A stretch of 64,000 nt of DNA from Ascarosepion bandense (GCA_037127315.1 JBBBDQ010001617.1:254501-318500); one strand, 5' to 3'; shown: positions 49,172-52,799, counted from the stretch's first letter. The notes: generated by a model from the letters alone, not told the origin. Numbers and translations: made by a program.

Positions 49172-51479
49172 CTATAAAAGTATTTTTATACTTTCATAGT
49201 GTTTTGACCCCAGTTTAAGGGAGTAATTATTTGCTCATAGCTGGGACCATAACAGGTGCTACCACTTCAAGTCAGGGTGGACCTGCAAACAACAGCAACT
49301 AAGAAGGGGTTCCATGCTCCTCACAACCTCCCAATCAGAGGCCTTGCTGCCAGATGCAGTTTACCGTCATGCCCAGTACCAGGTTACTGGGACTTTCCCT
49401 TTTTGGAGCTACAATATACAAAATTTAGTATAATAGTATACATAAAATCCTCATCTACTGAATAGGAATAAAACAATGTACTCACTTTGACAATTTGTTC
49501 TTTATTAGTAACCAACTTAAATCCAAATGAATGGATTCTGAAATCCTGCAATAAAAAAAAAATTGATGCATAGAGAAAAAGAATTGCATTAAGTCTGGGA
49601 GTGGGGTTCATTTTCTCTTTGAGTTACTTTTTAATCTTTATATTTCCAATTTCCAATGGAATAAAAATGGGGGAGAGTATTTTTCTTATCATTTTTCAGT
49701 TTGGTTTGCTCATAATTTGTGAACTGATGACATCATAAGAATTAAAGATTGATACATTGTAATTTTTTTATTCTACATTAAAGACCTGTAAATGGCTATT
49801 AAATATCTACTGCCTTCATGTACAGGTATTTCCAAGTTACAGCATTGTTTTGATCACCTATCAGTTCTAACCGATGTTGAACAGACCCTGAAATAAGATG
49901 TCTTATTTATGCTATTGAACATAAAGGGTCTTCAAAATTGGTTTTCTATTTTCTAACAAAAACAAATGCACAGAGATTCATACTCAGACATTTTATGATG
50001 CAAAAGCTGCCAAATATGAATGCTACAGAGTTTTATTTAAAGGATATTGCTGCTAAGCTGATATGATGCAAATTAAATCAAGAATCTCTGGCATATGTGC
50101 AATGTAATCATACATTCATTATCATAGAATCTCCCAACACAATCTTCAATAAACTTTCTTCTACATGCTGCGTCCCTTTAGAACATTGACAATCATGGCT
50201 CTCCACAACTTACTGTCCTTTGTAGATCTTAGCAATTTTTATCTTTTCTGATCTGAATTCTGACAATTATTTGCACAAACTTATTAGATAGGTTATTTGC
50301 TGCATTCATTGTCTAGCAAGTGTCAAATTCTCCAAGACCTCTTCCTTTATTACATATCCTAGAAATTTGAAATACTACTTTCTAATTCTAAGAATAGGCA
50401 TCCATTTTGTTTCCATTTTCTCTAAAACTGTCATTGCCCACATGTTTGGTCTATGGTATTCTCAGGCCCAAGAGTCACTTGAGTTAGATGGTTACAGAGT
50501 AAGAGGCACAGTCTATGGTATTCTCAGTATGCTTGCAGAGAACCACATTTTTGTTGGCTCAAGTTCTTTCTTGATTTGTGAGAAGATTGTCCAGCATTCA
50601 CTGTCATATAGGAAAACCATATTACATAACAGCCTAGTACTCTTTGTTTCTAATAAAATTTTTCTGTTTTTTAATACTTTACTTAACTTTTGGAAGGCAT
50701 CTTTCAATATGCCTTTGGATCTGAGGGTCACATTTTCCATTCTCTGTTTAAACATTTCCGCAATCCTTAAATGTCTGTACTTCCTTGATTTTGGTGTCTT
50801 CAATTTGTAGTTCACATCTTGGGCTGCCCCTTTTGCTAACAACCATACATTCAGTTTTGGTCATTTCATGATGGTCTTAAGTATGGGTTGTCAGGATACG
50901 GATTATCACAGCTATCCACAACTATGTGAGCTGTAAACTACAAATTATCATTATTTTTTTTTTTTTTTTTTTTAGGAAAGGTAAGAAACAGATTCTTGTT
51001 ATCTTCTTCATGGTTCAGAATTTATAGTAATTATTCTCTTAAACTAACAGCCTATCAGAGGTAGAGTGTCAAGTATGCCCTATTATTTCCCCTATAGATA
51101 AGGGAGAGAGAAGAGATGGATGCATGTACTTTTCCAGGGAAAATGAAACAAACTTCAATAGAATTTGAACTTGGCTAGCCAGTTTCATTTTTCTGGTTAA
51201 TAATCATTATAGACCCACATATCCAAAAACATAAGTTTGGTAGTTGTAAAACTATATAACGGATGAAATAACAGACTTGGAAATTGTCCGTGTTTCACAA
51301 TTCATAAGAGAAAGTTTGTTTGAAATGTAAAAAAAATGTGACAATATAAATTTTTAGAGTAACTTGAAAAAGAAATAATTGGAGTTATTTACTTACCCGA
51401 CAATGAATTATTAAATATTTACATGGCTGAATTATCGTGTTACCGGGAAGCATTTTTTTCTTGCGGCTTTGAGAAAACA
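8628..51479 (-). CDS. MTMR10: Myotubularin-related pseudophosphatase, MTMR10-like (spliced, 5' end missing)
   Basis: Ten minus-strand exons (51397-51479, 49486-49545, 43281-43368, 33829-33958, 27949-28036, 23884-23978, 16295-16419, 13084-13233, 12681-12853, 8628-9425) join with GT/AG ends and matching phases into one open frame of about 595 codons ending in TGA. The product starts in the PH-GRAM domain (LIIHC-DFRI), continues through LLFAFEY, GWRVTDVNE, LPKYFVVP, LVRM, WLSSLEETKWL and LLLDPYYRTIQGFQALIQ-EW, then SPVFLLFLDC and FEFSETYL-ILWDS, and ends in a tail with SSFPFS. Family knowledge: MTMR10/11/12 are catalytically dead myotubularins thought to act as adaptors for active phosphoinositide 3-phosphatases on endomembranes. 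Here the CX5R site reads IIKEARCRDLA, with Glu for the catalytic Cys and Leu for the Arg. Vertebrate MTMR10 is roughly 780 residues, so about 110-180 N-terminal residues are missing. MTMR12 is the main alternative; the tail favours MTMR10. Confidence 0.9.
9451..9527. repeat. (TA)n(CA)n(GT)n microsatellite
   Basis: TA repeats run into CA and then GT repeats just upstream of the acceptor of the last MTMR10-like exon (about 26 nt away at the nearest). Confidence 0.95.
11087..11117 (-). ncRNA. Hammerhead-like motif, U3-A8 variant, truncated copy 3
   Basis: On the minus strand TTGACAA is followed by GACAC-aagaa-GTGTC, GAAAC and AAAA. The 3' strand of stem III, the cleavage site and stem I are missing. 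The same U3/A8 core change is present as at 7148 and 15125. Confidence 0.5.
11905..12100. repeat. Long hairpin, arms about 90 bp
   Basis: The left arm starts ttataaattatgttttagaa and the right arm ends with its reverse complement. The inner arms are tgcccaacgtctctttggga-type sequences around a short pyrimidine loop near 11995. The right arm has about 19 extra nt (cccaacattgaaacaaaca). Likely a foldback MITE. Confidence 0.85.
12252..12303. repeat. Perfect hairpin, 23-bp arms
   Basis: Arms 12252-12274 (gtacaattatagaatctaaa...) and 12281-12303 are exact reverse complements around a 6-nt loop, gtcatt. Confidence 0.92.
12681..12853 (-). CDS. MTMR10: MTMR10-like exon i (dead active-site loop and SID-like segment)
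   Basis: This 173-nt exon enters in phase 1 and leaves in phase 0, with acceptor atctttacag and donor GAGAAG|gtcagt. It encodes EARCRDLACLISSLVQ then LLLDPYYRTIQGFQALIQRE and WVAMGHPFQERCG. Aligned to active myotubularins (HCSDGWDRT), the loop is KEARCRDLA, so the nucleophilic Cys and the phosphate-binding Arg are both absent. The LDPYYRTI-GF--LI--EW block is the strongest family signature. Confidence 0.92.
13084..13233 (-). CDS. MTMR10: MTMR10-like exon h
   Basis: This 150-nt exon enters and leaves in phase 1, with acceptor ttgccaccag and donor AAAG|gtgagg. It encodes DLIKDFWTKDSIWLSSLEET then KWLTCVQRCLKLSVKIINLM and IEQKISVIIK. WLSSLE-T-WL matches MTMR10 exactly. The exon ends at the position where active myotubularins have VLVHC, just before the catalytic loop. 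Confidence 0.9.
13570..13872 (+). repeat. tRNA-related SINE-like repeat, family 2
   Basis: It shares several blocks in the same order with 36885-37165. An internal tRNA-like part has A box TAGCTCAAAGG and B-box-like GGTTTCAATCC (about 13743-13795), and the tail ends in an A-rich run. Confidence 0.55.
13880..14640. repeat. GT/TA-rich low-complexity block
   Basis: Long degenerate (GT)n and (TA)n DNA, with a clean (GT)n(TA)n stretch followed by a G run near 14480-14540. The open frames across it are only translated repeats. Confidence 0.85.
15125..15178 (+). ncRNA. Hammerhead-like ribozyme motif, U3-A8 variant, copy 2
   Basis: Stem I is ATCAC/GTGAT (15125-15129, 15174-15178), the core is TTGACAA, and stem II is GACAC/GTGTT with loop aaaa. 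GAAA and stem III CAAAA/TTTTG follow. U16.1 is G here, so this copy is probably inactive. The U3/A8 pair is kept. Confidence 0.55.
15282..15339. repeat. (TA)n microsatellite
   Basis: About 29 TA units lie directly before the repeat at 15340. Confidence 0.95.
15340..15722 (+). repeat. (TA)n-flanked repeat family B, copy 1
   Basis: It shares ordered blocks with 30195-30543 and 53637-53954: an accgcggt-type start, an aacggctcgtc block, gtatcgagcac, ctttactg and a gattctgt-g-ttattc 3' part. It begins with a perfect palindrome (15364-15395) and is flanked by (TA)n on both sides. No intact protein seen. Confidence 0.6.
15364..15395. repeat. Perfect 32-bp palindrome
   Basis: gcacaacggctcgtca is followed immediately by its exact reverse complement with no loop. 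It is unique to this copy of repeat family B. Confidence 0.95.
15723..15808. repeat. (TA)n(CA)n microsatellites, double
   Basis: Two (TA)n(CA)n tracts are separated by agtcatg. Confidence 0.95.
16295..16419 (-). CDS. MTMR10: MTMR10-like exon g
   Basis: This 125-nt exon enters in phase 2 and leaves in phase 1, with acceptor catgtttcag and donor GACAG|gtaatc. It encodes RFVESVRVATETEVEI then CELINFCPSLKEICSSGEKL and RELCMT. The PSL-EI---EKLRELC stretch matches PNIQEVQAAFVKLKQLC of MTMR10. Confidence 0.87.
17434..18202. mobile_element. Non-autonomous DNA transposon with long TIRs and 8-bp TSD
   Basis: The inverted arms of about 200 bp start GGCAGA-CTGAAGGAGACTA at both ends. GAAAATTT flanks the element on each side (17426-17433 and 18203-18210). 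A third partial copy of the arm lies in the middle (17650-17825). There is no transposase frame in 769 bp. An 8-bp TSD is typical of hAT elements; the terminal bases are only weakly hAT-like, so the class is inferred. Confidence 0.8.
18836..19435 (+). repeat. LINE 3' fragment, jockey/CR1-like
   Basis: Sense copy running from a tctggtcggataccc region (matching WSG-P in the RT frame) to the 3' end gtgagatgattt-A. It is 5'-truncated with many stops. Confidence 0.75.
19490..20086 (+). repeat. LINE 3' fragment, second tandem copy
   Basis: The same LINE segment as 18836-19435, in the same orientation, about 55 bp downstream. It ends gtgaaatgatagt and then A. Confidence 0.75.
20100..20365 (-). pseudogene. 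Ty3/gypsy RNase H-integrase linker remnant
   Basis: The minus-strand translation contains KIIQWVAMNIHSVNRL then ETKQDPLMNKISKRIKDNK and a stop. D--L-KI---I--- after RNase H is the usual entry to the integrase zinc-finger region of gypsy elements. It then decays. Confidence 0.55.
20366..20584 (-). pseudogene. Ty3/gypsy RNase H, C-terminal part
   Basis: It contains FLLKSDHKLLEVIFNPRKEL, matching F-L-TDHKPL--IF of gypsy RNase H, then the WA---M-FDF-I-YIKGD block. Asp of SDHK is kept. It joins the frame at 20581-20835 by a frameshift. Confidence 0.75.
20581..20835 (-). pseudogene. Ty3/gypsy RT tail and RNase H start
   Basis: It contains MLTMDTSEKLVAAILWQENY (DAS--G-GA-L) then PIMSLSGRLTTVEINYSNIE and KEAQVIF, the conserved SR-LT--E-NYS-IEKE block. 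The catalytic RT core upstream is deleted. Confidence 0.8.
20842..21535 (-). pseudogene. Ty3/gypsy gag remnant with zinc knuckle
   Basis: The frame at 21253-21534 has DPKYVKIWIKAFVATGRV and FTVSVECEALKKIFTTVYPQ. 20926-21138 has MSIEDKLILLQTIEGLNDQQ and KQKVLECVQG. In another frame at about 20845-20935 lies CSYCGTMHEKNKFKC followed by KWCLIC, a Cys/His zinc-knuckle motif of the kind found in CsRn1-like gypsy gag. Several frameshifts separate these parts. Confidence 0.75.
21518..21533 (-). other. Primer-binding site of the Ty3/gypsy element
   Basis: On the minus strand, TGGTGTCACCGATAGG starts 2 nt after the LTR end (TAACA, aa). It is the exact complement of a tRNA 3' end CCTATCGGTGACA plus CCA. 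The tRNA-like gene at 56107-56188 ends in those 13 bases. Confidence 0.75.
21536..22045 (-). repeat. Putative 5' LTR of the Ty3/gypsy element
   Basis: A repeat of about 500 bp ends ...CTAGACATAACA at 21536, next to the PBS. The outer end (tgagttttgtttaatggca near 22045) is placed by comparison with 48863-49385 and 44220-44830. The occurrence of related copies away from any gag supports solo LTRs. Confidence 0.65.
22050..23505. other. Intron sequence, no gene recognised
   Basis: AT-rich. The part at 22730-22960 (ctgggtcaagagggtggctg onward) is less AT-rich and may be an old repeat, but I see no family or frame. Confidence 0.35.
23510..23765 (-). repeat. tRNA-Arg SINE (OR-like), head-truncated
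   Basis: It contains the shared body (agtgccatacgtgatacatg ... cccaagggtatttg) up to the aattcgaactc B-box region. Most of the tRNA head is missing. See 43850-44144 for the complete copy. Confidence 0.8.
23884..23978 (-). CDS. MTMR10: MTMR10-like exon f
   Basis: This 95-nt exon enters in phase 0 and leaves in phase 2. The acceptor is an uninterrupted T tract of about 18-20 ending gttag, and the donor is AACAG|gtaaga. It encodes CWCYTSCAGTSLVRM then SCLKPGMNSLFTTFEN, matching WCWSH-NGSALVRM of MTMR10. A cag 25 nt further in would be an alternative acceptor, but it breaks the phase with exon e and loses the conserved WC. Confidence 0.85.
24062..24330 (-). repeat. tRNA-Arg SINE (OR-like), head-truncated
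   Basis: The same body as 23510-23765, 300 bp away across the MTMR10-like exon f and in the same orientation. An extra aagaaagcactggcaaccta block makes a small local inversion at 24175-24200. Confidence 0.8.
24496..26308. mobile_element. Foldback element with minisatellite-bearing arms
   Basis: Inverted arms start atatggttaggtcttgaagg at 24496 and end with the complement at 26308. They match through a ggaatggtcattcctggctg block and on into the CA/GT-rich part. The right arm has an expanded 24-bp tandem array. The centre (25140-25600) has three direct repeats of a gcctttttcattacgctatg unit, related to 48190-48300. No transposase frame. TSDs are not clear. Confidence 0.75.
25770..26098. repeat. 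24-bp minisatellite
   Basis: The unit cgctctaatacacacttaca + caca is repeated about 13 times, with some shortened units. The left arm of the same foldback element has only about two degenerate units. Confidence 0.92.
26901..27645 (-). repeat. LINE 3' fragment, jockey/CR1-like
   Basis: Minus-strand copy starting at a T run (26901-26924) and the 3' end gcaaggcattttactgccac. It extends to the RT thumb region (WN-YIE) near 27620. Confidence 0.75.
27949..28036 (-). CDS. MTMR10: MTMR10-like exon e
   Basis: This 88-nt exon enters in phase 2 and leaves in phase 0, with acceptor ttttgttttag and donor TTG|gtaagt. It encodes LPKYFVVPRNVSDADLLDTA then SRFEDDRLL, matching LPEYIVVP--L-D-DL of MTMR10. Both junction phases fit the neighbouring exons. 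It contains no internal ATG, so simple ORF searches miss it. Confidence 0.88.
28361..28436. repeat. (TA)n(CA)n microsatellite
   Basis: A TA tract of about 38 bp followed by CA repeats. Confidence 0.95.
28437..28850 (+). repeat. Interspersed repeat family C
   Basis: It starts agcagtatagtccggcattg and ends in the ggctgaaaaaatacaggcat ... cagacacacac block. 40505-40890 is an inverted copy and 38221-38305 carries one end. No conserved protein found; class unknown. Confidence 0.6.
29100..29545 (+). pseudogene. Penelope-like element, decayed GIY-YIG region
   Basis: The translations in shifting frames read DKCPFQGLCN (a C-L-G-C type motif before GIY-YIG), YGKDPNITWSLIKTVKPYNG and NELLNERTEIMSKCNHTNKY. 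These match the C-terminal endonuclease region of Penelope-like retroelements. Several frameshifts; dead. Confidence 0.6.
30166..30194. repeat. (TA)n microsatellite
   Basis: About 15 TA units directly before repeat family B copy 2. Confidence 0.95.
30195..30543 (+). repeat. (TA)n-flanked repeat family B, copy 2
   Basis: It shares with 15340-15722 the accgcggtttc, aacggctcgtc, tgtatcgagcac, ctttactg and ttaacggaattagattctgt blocks in order. (TA)n borders both ends. The open frames across it are low-complexity. Confidence 0.6.
30590..31402. repeat. Penelope-type terminal repeat cluster, several inverted copies
   Basis: Blocks such as gtttagaacggctcatgatt, tttcacctgaaattaaag and gagccgaaagcttagaacca occur three to four times in both orientations, separated by (TA)n at 31015-31046. 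The same blocks precede the PLE frame at 37700. CTGAAGA...GAAA spacing suggests a decayed hammerhead, but stem II has an extra base. Confidence 0.5.
31403..31437. repeat. (TA)n microsatellite
   Basis: About 17 TA units. Confidence 0.95.
31945..32180 (-). repeat. Interspersed repeat family D with hammerhead-like motif
   Basis: It shares a block of about 230 bp (acattgt-cggactattgtcc ... gtagttatctccctttaa) with 45845-46055. On the minus strand it has CTGAAAA, a GGCTG/CAGCT stem, GAAAC and ATTGTA. The 45880-45935 copy keeps CTGAAGA. Confidence 0.6.
33015..33254 (+). pseudogene. Penelope-like element GIY-YIG endonuclease fragment
   Basis: The 79-codon frame contains YMWGATQGLNKRLALHRSNL (a decayed YVGET-RGL--RL--H motif), YVSQHLHECSGGKFRVMPIY and KKYEPSLNKTT. 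This is the pattern of GIY-YIG nucleases fused to PLE reverse transcriptases. The first motif is damaged (MWGAT). A hammerhead motif lies 350 bp downstream on the same strand, as expected for PLE terminal repeats. Confidence 0.7.
33470..33500. repeat. A-rich run next to PLE
   Basis: A14 stretch between the GIY-YIG fragment and the hammerhead. No further signal. Confidence 0.5.
33606..33641 (+). ncRNA. Hammerhead ribozyme, canonical core, copy 1
   Basis: CTGAAGA (33606-33612), stem II GAGTC/GACTC (33613-33617, 33625-33629) with loop aacttta, GAAA (33630-33633), then a minimal stem III C-ACGT-G closed by A15.1-U16.1 and cleavage triplet GTA (33639-33641). C2.1-G1.1 starts stem I, which then has G-U pairs and an internal loop. 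Minimal hammerheads with tiny stem III are known from PLE terminal repeats. Confidence 0.7.
33829..33958 (-). CDS. MTMR10: MTMR10-like exon d (start of phosphatase-like domain)
   Basis: This 130-nt exon enters in phase 1 and leaves in phase 2, with acceptor tttttgcag and donor ACCAG|gtcaga. It encodes SHLAVDVPMFSQRSDWERE then IRRLHCSDGWRVTDVNENF and NMST. SDW-REI-R and GWRV--VNE are hallmarks of the N-terminal part of myotubularin phosphatase domains. Confidence 0.9.
34150..34540 (-). repeat. LINE 3' fragment, inverted partner
   Basis: Starts at the 3' end (ttttaaccacctcaagcaag) and runs to the ggccatgaaa region near 34520. Confidence 0.7.
34541..35133 (+). repeat. LINE 3' fragment, sense partner
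   Basis: Starts gcgaatctgtaatatgatag and ends gtgaaatgattggA. With 34150-34540 it forms a head-to-head inverted pair of the same LINE segment. Confidence 0.72.
35425..35650 (+). repeat. LINE 3' end fragment, sense
   Basis: UTR part of the jockey/CR1-like LINE ending gtgaaacgattcA. Confidence 0.65.
35651..35795 (-). repeat. LINE fragment, inverted
   Basis: The reverse complement of the LSVLDRLQRR-coding segment, abutting the sense fragment at 35425-35650. Confidence 0.65.
36085..36362 (+). repeat. tRNA-Arg SINE (OR-like)
   Basis: Near-complete copy: head gcgttgtgaagtggatatca, a B-box-like gagtttgaattcc, then the shared body to atggcacttcactgactgat. The A box is damaged (gaagtgg for gcgcagtgg). 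Confidence 0.85.
36885..37165 (+). repeat. tRNA-related SINE-like repeat, family 2
   Basis: Second copy of the repeat at 13570-13872. A box TAGCACAGAGG and B-box-like GGCTTCAATCC at about 37055-37105. Confidence 0.55.
37700..38215 (+). pseudogene. Penelope-like element, RT C-terminus and GIY-YIG start
   Basis: The frame from 37707 reads HRALNICSPECLASELTCLQ, then FEGNGYPINLVKRVIARKIK and LPWLGRKC, then SFIKDRLSYFRKSSVVCKFK and CCCDAAYIGRTNLRLEMRV, with a TAG stop. The same frame continues HVPANIRLGNSHRNIRTTQA. HRAL-ICS, NGYP--L and LPWLG are PLE RT C-terminal signatures, and CDA-YIGRT-L-LE-RV-QHVP is the GIY-YIG motif. A single nonsense change breaks an otherwise open frame, so this copy is rather young. 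The RT core is missing at the 5' side. Confidence 0.85.
38304..38346. repeat. (TA)n microsatellite
   Basis: About 21 TA units. Confidence 0.95.
38347..38594 (+). mobile_element. tRNA-like foldback element, deleted copy
   Basis: It matches the 5143-5884 element on both sides (aaacgaaacttggttataag at the left, cggtagatata...tcgctaaaaataatg at the right). Only the 3' half of one tRNA-like unit remains (aataggggtcgcagg, TTCGAAT, CCTGC, ggtagc; 38426-38460). (TA)n flanks both ends. Confidence 0.75.
38625..38900 (-). repeat. Interspersed repeat family E
   Basis: The reverse complement of 40170-40460 (tttataaatggaactttgtg ... cagttcttacaatagtgcag). The inner ends of both copies point towards family C sequence across a (TA)n tract, so C and E are probably two halves of one element. 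Confidence 0.6.
39356..39724. mobile_element. Tc1/mariner-type MITE, copy 1
   Basis: TIRs CYGGCCATAATTATTAGGCC at both ends, flanked by TA (39354-39355 and 39725-39726). 369 bp without a transposase. A second copy lies at 54011-54389. TA target use and the TIR style point to Tc1/mariner. Confidence 0.85.
39727..39787. repeat. (TA)n(CA)n microsatellite
   Basis: A TA tract then CA repeats directly beside MITE copy 1. Confidence 0.95.
39880..40168 (-). repeat. tRNA-Arg SINE (OR-like)
   Basis: Near full length on the minus strand, from agtcagttaagtgcaatacg to the head ...ccactgtaccacaacgcaca. Confidence 0.85.
40170..40460 (+). repeat. Interspersed repeat family E
   Basis: Sense copy of the repeat at 38625-38900, with an expanded (GT)n at 40189-40216. 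Confidence 0.6.
40461..40502. repeat. (TA)n microsatellite
   Basis: About 21 TA units between repeat families E and C. Confidence 0.95.
40505..40890 (-). repeat. Interspersed repeat family C, inverted copy
   Basis: The reverse complement of 28437-28850, ending aacgccaggctatactgcta. Confidence 0.6.
40900..42170. other. Intron sequence, no gene recognised
   Basis: AT-rich. There is an inverted pair of short blocks (gacggacatatttaatttgt / attaaatatgtcagttccgt) at 42013-42080. No coding signal. Confidence 0.4.
42189..42295 (+). ncRNA. Class II tRNA-like structure, divergent copy
   Basis: A box TAGTTGAGCGG and B-box-like GGTTCAAATCC. The anticodon stem is CATCA/TGATG with loop GATCAAT, and the T arm is GCAGG-TTCAAAT-CCTGC. 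The anticodon stem sequence differs from 5330/5670 (TACCA/TGGTA) but stays paired. The acceptor stem is degraded (TCATTTG with TAAATAAGA). A (TA)n tract follows at 42322. Confidence 0.6.
42322..42369. repeat. (TA)n microsatellite
   Basis: About 24 TA units after the tRNA-like copy. Confidence 0.95.
42474..42509 (-). ncRNA. Hammerhead ribozyme, canonical core, copy 2
   Basis: On the minus strand the 36-nt core and stem II/III are identical to the copy at 33606-33641: CTGAAGA, GAGTC/GACTC, GAAAC, ACGT, GTA. The stem I flank differs (GCATCAC after the cleavage site) and pairs poorly. Probably a PLE terminal-repeat remnant. Confidence 0.65.
42625..42850 (+). repeat. LINE 3' fragment
   Basis: Sense 3' UTR of the jockey/CR1-like LINE, ending ggggcgatatgattatagA. 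Confidence 0.7.
43281..43368 (-). CDS. MTMR10: MTMR10-like exon c (GRAM/phosphatase linker)
   Basis: This 88-nt exon enters in phase 0 and leaves in phase 1, with acceptor tgtctttcag and donor CCAG|gtattt. It encodes LLMHIAVHAF...SLLFAFEYASEIEDP. LLFAFEY is the conserved link between the GRAM and phosphatase-like domains in this family. Confidence 0.87.
43512..43760 (-). repeat. LINE 3' fragment
   Basis: Minus-strand UTR fragment starting at the T run at 43520, about 150 bp upstream (in gene direction) of MTMR10-like exon c. Confidence 0.7.
43850..44144 (+). repeat. tRNA-Arg SINE (OR-like), complete with TSD
   Basis: 295-bp element flanked by the 11-bp duplication ATTAGCCATTA (43839-43849 and 44145-44155). 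Head: gcgttgtggcgcagtggata with A box TGGCGCAGTGG and B-box-like GAGTTCGAATTCC, like tRNA-Arg (GTGGCGCAATGGATAACGCG style). The body includes a short palindrome, gtctctttcgagacatgat. Family knowledge: tRNA-Arg-related OR1/OR2 SINEs were described from octopus. Confidence 0.9.
44145..44216. repeat. Hairpin beside the SINE
   Basis: Arms attagccattatcaaggatg-tttttgt and acaaaaacatccttgataat-agctaat pair over about 27 bp with a 17-nt loop. The outer arm contains the SINE target duplication. Confidence 0.85.
44220..44830 (+). repeat. Gypsy-LTR-related repeat, degenerate
   Basis: It contains cagcatatcaacctcaatgg, an atagctgggtctctaacatt block, cctcccaattagaggccttg and atgcagtttataccc, in the same order as 48863-49385 and the LTR at 21536-22045. 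Contains small insertions. Confidence 0.6.
45127..45380 (-). repeat. tRNA-Arg SINE (OR-like), internally deleted
   Basis: Minus copy from cagtcagttaagtgccatgc to ccactgcaccacaacacaca. It lacks the cagaagattatcccgcagta block. Confidence 0.8.
45530..45845 (+). pseudogene. mariner-like transposase fragment
   Basis: The translation around 45705-45840 reads MNKIITGDETLVYG then, after a stop, FHSSQSPRSKKVQQIHSN and VKVMLT. This resembles the mariner block IVTGDE-W-Y...SPRPKK-RQ-RS-VK-ML. The GDE carries one catalytic Asp. The rest is unreadable. Short and broken. Confidence 0.6.
45846..46060 (-). repeat. Interspersed repeat family D, copy 2
   Basis: Homologous to 31945-32180 (tttacattgtttggactatt ... 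gtagttatctccctttaatt). The minus strand keeps CTGAAGA, a GTTG/CAAC stem and GAAAC, a hammerhead-like arrangement with a weak stem III. Confidence 0.6.
46128..47345. repeat. Tandem satellite, ~192-bp unit
   Basis: Six head-to-tail units with ctaag[ct]c-accaag landmarks at 46201, 46420, 46613, 46805, 46996 and 47188. The first interval is 219 bp because that unit has an extra ggtcttcttcataaagttga segment; the others are 191-193 bp. Units 2-5 are almost identical. Confidence 0.95.
47363..47560 (-). repeat. LINE 3' end inserted in the satellite
   Basis: Minus-strand jockey/CR1-like LINE 3' fragment starting at a T run inside the satellite sequence gttgaaataatt. It ends at agtctatctactcca. 52012-52215 and 54976-55172 carry the same fragment. 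Confidence 0.75.
47561..47745. repeat. Satellite unit 7, beyond the LINE insertion
   Basis: A further, more diverged unit (cacatatgctaagccacaaa ... ttaggtctataagtcccaaa). Confidence 0.85.
47770..47890 (+). repeat. tRNA-headed SINE-like fragment, family 3
   Basis: A box TGGCCCAGTGG and a B-box-like GAGTTCAATACC, about 60 bp apart. A diverged relative lies at 26750-26850 (catggcattggttgtatcca ... gttcaaaccctgg). Confidence 0.5.
48100..48860. other. Intron sequence, mostly unassigned
   Basis: 48180-48310 is related to the central repeats of the foldback element at 24496-26308 (ggcaaaactttgttttcatc). The rest is AT-rich with no signal. Confidence 0.4.
48863..49385 (+). repeat. Solo-LTR-like copy of the gypsy LTR
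   Basis: It starts tgagtgagttttgtttaatg and ends near the cagtaccaggttactgggac block. It contains ttggttataatgagaaggtt and the ctcacaacctcccaatcaga block in the same order as 22045-21536 on the minus strand. A (TA)n tract (49134-49169) lies inside. No gag follows. Confidence 0.65.
49486..49545 (-). CDS. MTMR10: MTMR10-like exon b
   Basis: This 60-nt exon (20 codons, phase 0 to 0) has acceptor ttattgcag and donor AAA|gtgagt. It encodes DFRIHSFGFKLVTNKEQIVK, matching the DFRIVRFRF segment that ends the GRAM domain of MTMR10. Confidence 0.85.
50160..50870 (-). pseudogene. LINE ORF2 C-terminal fragment (RTE-like group)
   Basis: The minus frame 50513-50842 contains LLCNMVFLYDSECWTIFSQI then KKELEPTKMWFSASILRIP. 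This matches V-LYG-E-WTI-K---K-LE-FEMW-YR-MLRI of LINE ORF2 C-termini. The 3' part contains a cgtccctttagaacattgac block shared with 52800-53065 and 62310-62550. Confidence 0.65.
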
Positions 51480-52010
51480 CTGGAATTGTAAAAGTGAAAA
51501 ATAAGATTCATTTCTAAAATATAATGTATTAAGTGCTATAGATGTGTCAAATTTGGATTTTTTTTCTTTGGAGAAGAAACCAACAGATAATATTCATTTT
51601 TGTTTTATCTTCTCTATTAAAGTTTCTGATTTTGGTTTTCATAATTATAAATAATTCTATAATTAATGATGCAAAACAAATACAATTATTAACCCATAAT
51701 TTTTTTTCTAATTCAAACATTTTATCTTTGGTTTAAATTATTTCTGCAAAATCTAAACGTAATATTAGATTCAAATATTCAAACATTTAGACAATGCACA
51801 AGACTAATGAAAAGTCTAAGAATTTTTGTCAATTATATATTCAATCTAGTTTTTAAAAACTTTATACCAATATCCCATGTAAAACCAAAAGTGGTAAAAA
51901 AATGCTATTAAAAAATTAAGTGTAAATTATCAAGACTGCAATAATGTCAACTTGATATACAAATACTAGACAGCTTTCTCTTTTCCAATGTTTTCACTCC
52001 TTTTTCTTTT
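50950..52010. other. Intron sequence around exon a, no other gene
   Basis: AT-rich; T run at 50955. Apart from exon a (51397-51479) I see no coding signal. Confidence 0.45.
51397..51479 (-). CDS. MTMR10: MTMR10-like exon a (PH-GRAM domain, first exon seen)
   Basis: The acceptor follows a pyrimidine-rich stretch ending aattccag, and the donor is CGG|gtaagt. The exon is 83 nt, entered in phase 1 and left in phase 0. It encodes ...SRKKKMLPGN...CKYLIIHCR, the GRAM-domain strand that matches the LIIYCKDFR region of vertebrate MTMR10 once joined to the next exon. The phase-1 entry shows that at least one coding exon lies upstream, at higher coordinates. I found none before the window ends. Confidence 0.82.
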
Positions 52011-52011
52011 T

Positions 52012-52220
52012 TTCAATTGGAGTAGATAGACTAAACTATCGCCCAGTTCACACTCCACCCACATCTATTGAACAGGTGAAGAGGCTCATCCCTTGTTCCC
52101 TGTTTAGGATGTGGTTTCCAGTTTTCTCTTTTCCAATCTTGTCACTCCTACATAGCCCCCTGCACATCAGTGGCATTACTGCCTTGCTCGGGGATGATGT
52201 GATTAAAAAGAAAAAAAAAA
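52012..52220 (+). repeat. LINE 3' fragment
   Basis: Sense copy of the fragment at 47363-47560, from ggagtagatagactaaacta to the 3' end gatgatgtgattA. Confidence 0.75.
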
Positions 52221-52799
52221 ACAAACCATAGAGACACTATTTTGTAATGTCAGTTTTGTAAGATTTATATACAATGCTTCTTTTATTAAACAATAATGAT
52301 CACTCTATACAAGGCTCAAGAGCCACTCGAGTTAAATGGTTACGAAGTAAGAGGCACAGTTTATGTAGATAAGTGAGGAAAATCATGGTTAAATTTGAAC
52401 AGGCTAAGATTGTAGTGATCGGAGAAGCATCCTCTTGGGAGTTGGTTCCACAAAGCTGCTCAAGAATGTGAATTTAATATTAAAACTTTGGTTTATTATA
52501 ACATTTTTATGTCTATAGCTTGAAAATAAATTGGAGAATGATCCCTTGGTCATTCCATTGATTTGTTTTCTAACTAAACCAATATTTAACATCACAATTA
52601 TATTTTTTTTTTACAATTTTTGTTTTTTTTGTTTTTCTAAACAAGTTGCTGTTCTGTATAAATTTACTCATAATTTTTACCCCCTGAAATATTTATAACA
52701 GGCATTGGATACAGGTCAGTCTTAAGTTTTCATGAAAATAGAAAAAGAAATTCAGTTAAGAAGCAAAAAAACCAACATTCAACAGTTGATGCTAAATTC

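Noticed and set aside
52404..52595. Minus-strand 63-codon frame as a host exon
   Set aside because: Its sequence (GLVRKQINGMTKGSFSNLFS) has no match to the MTMR10 N-terminus and no fitting splice phases; probably LINE-derived.
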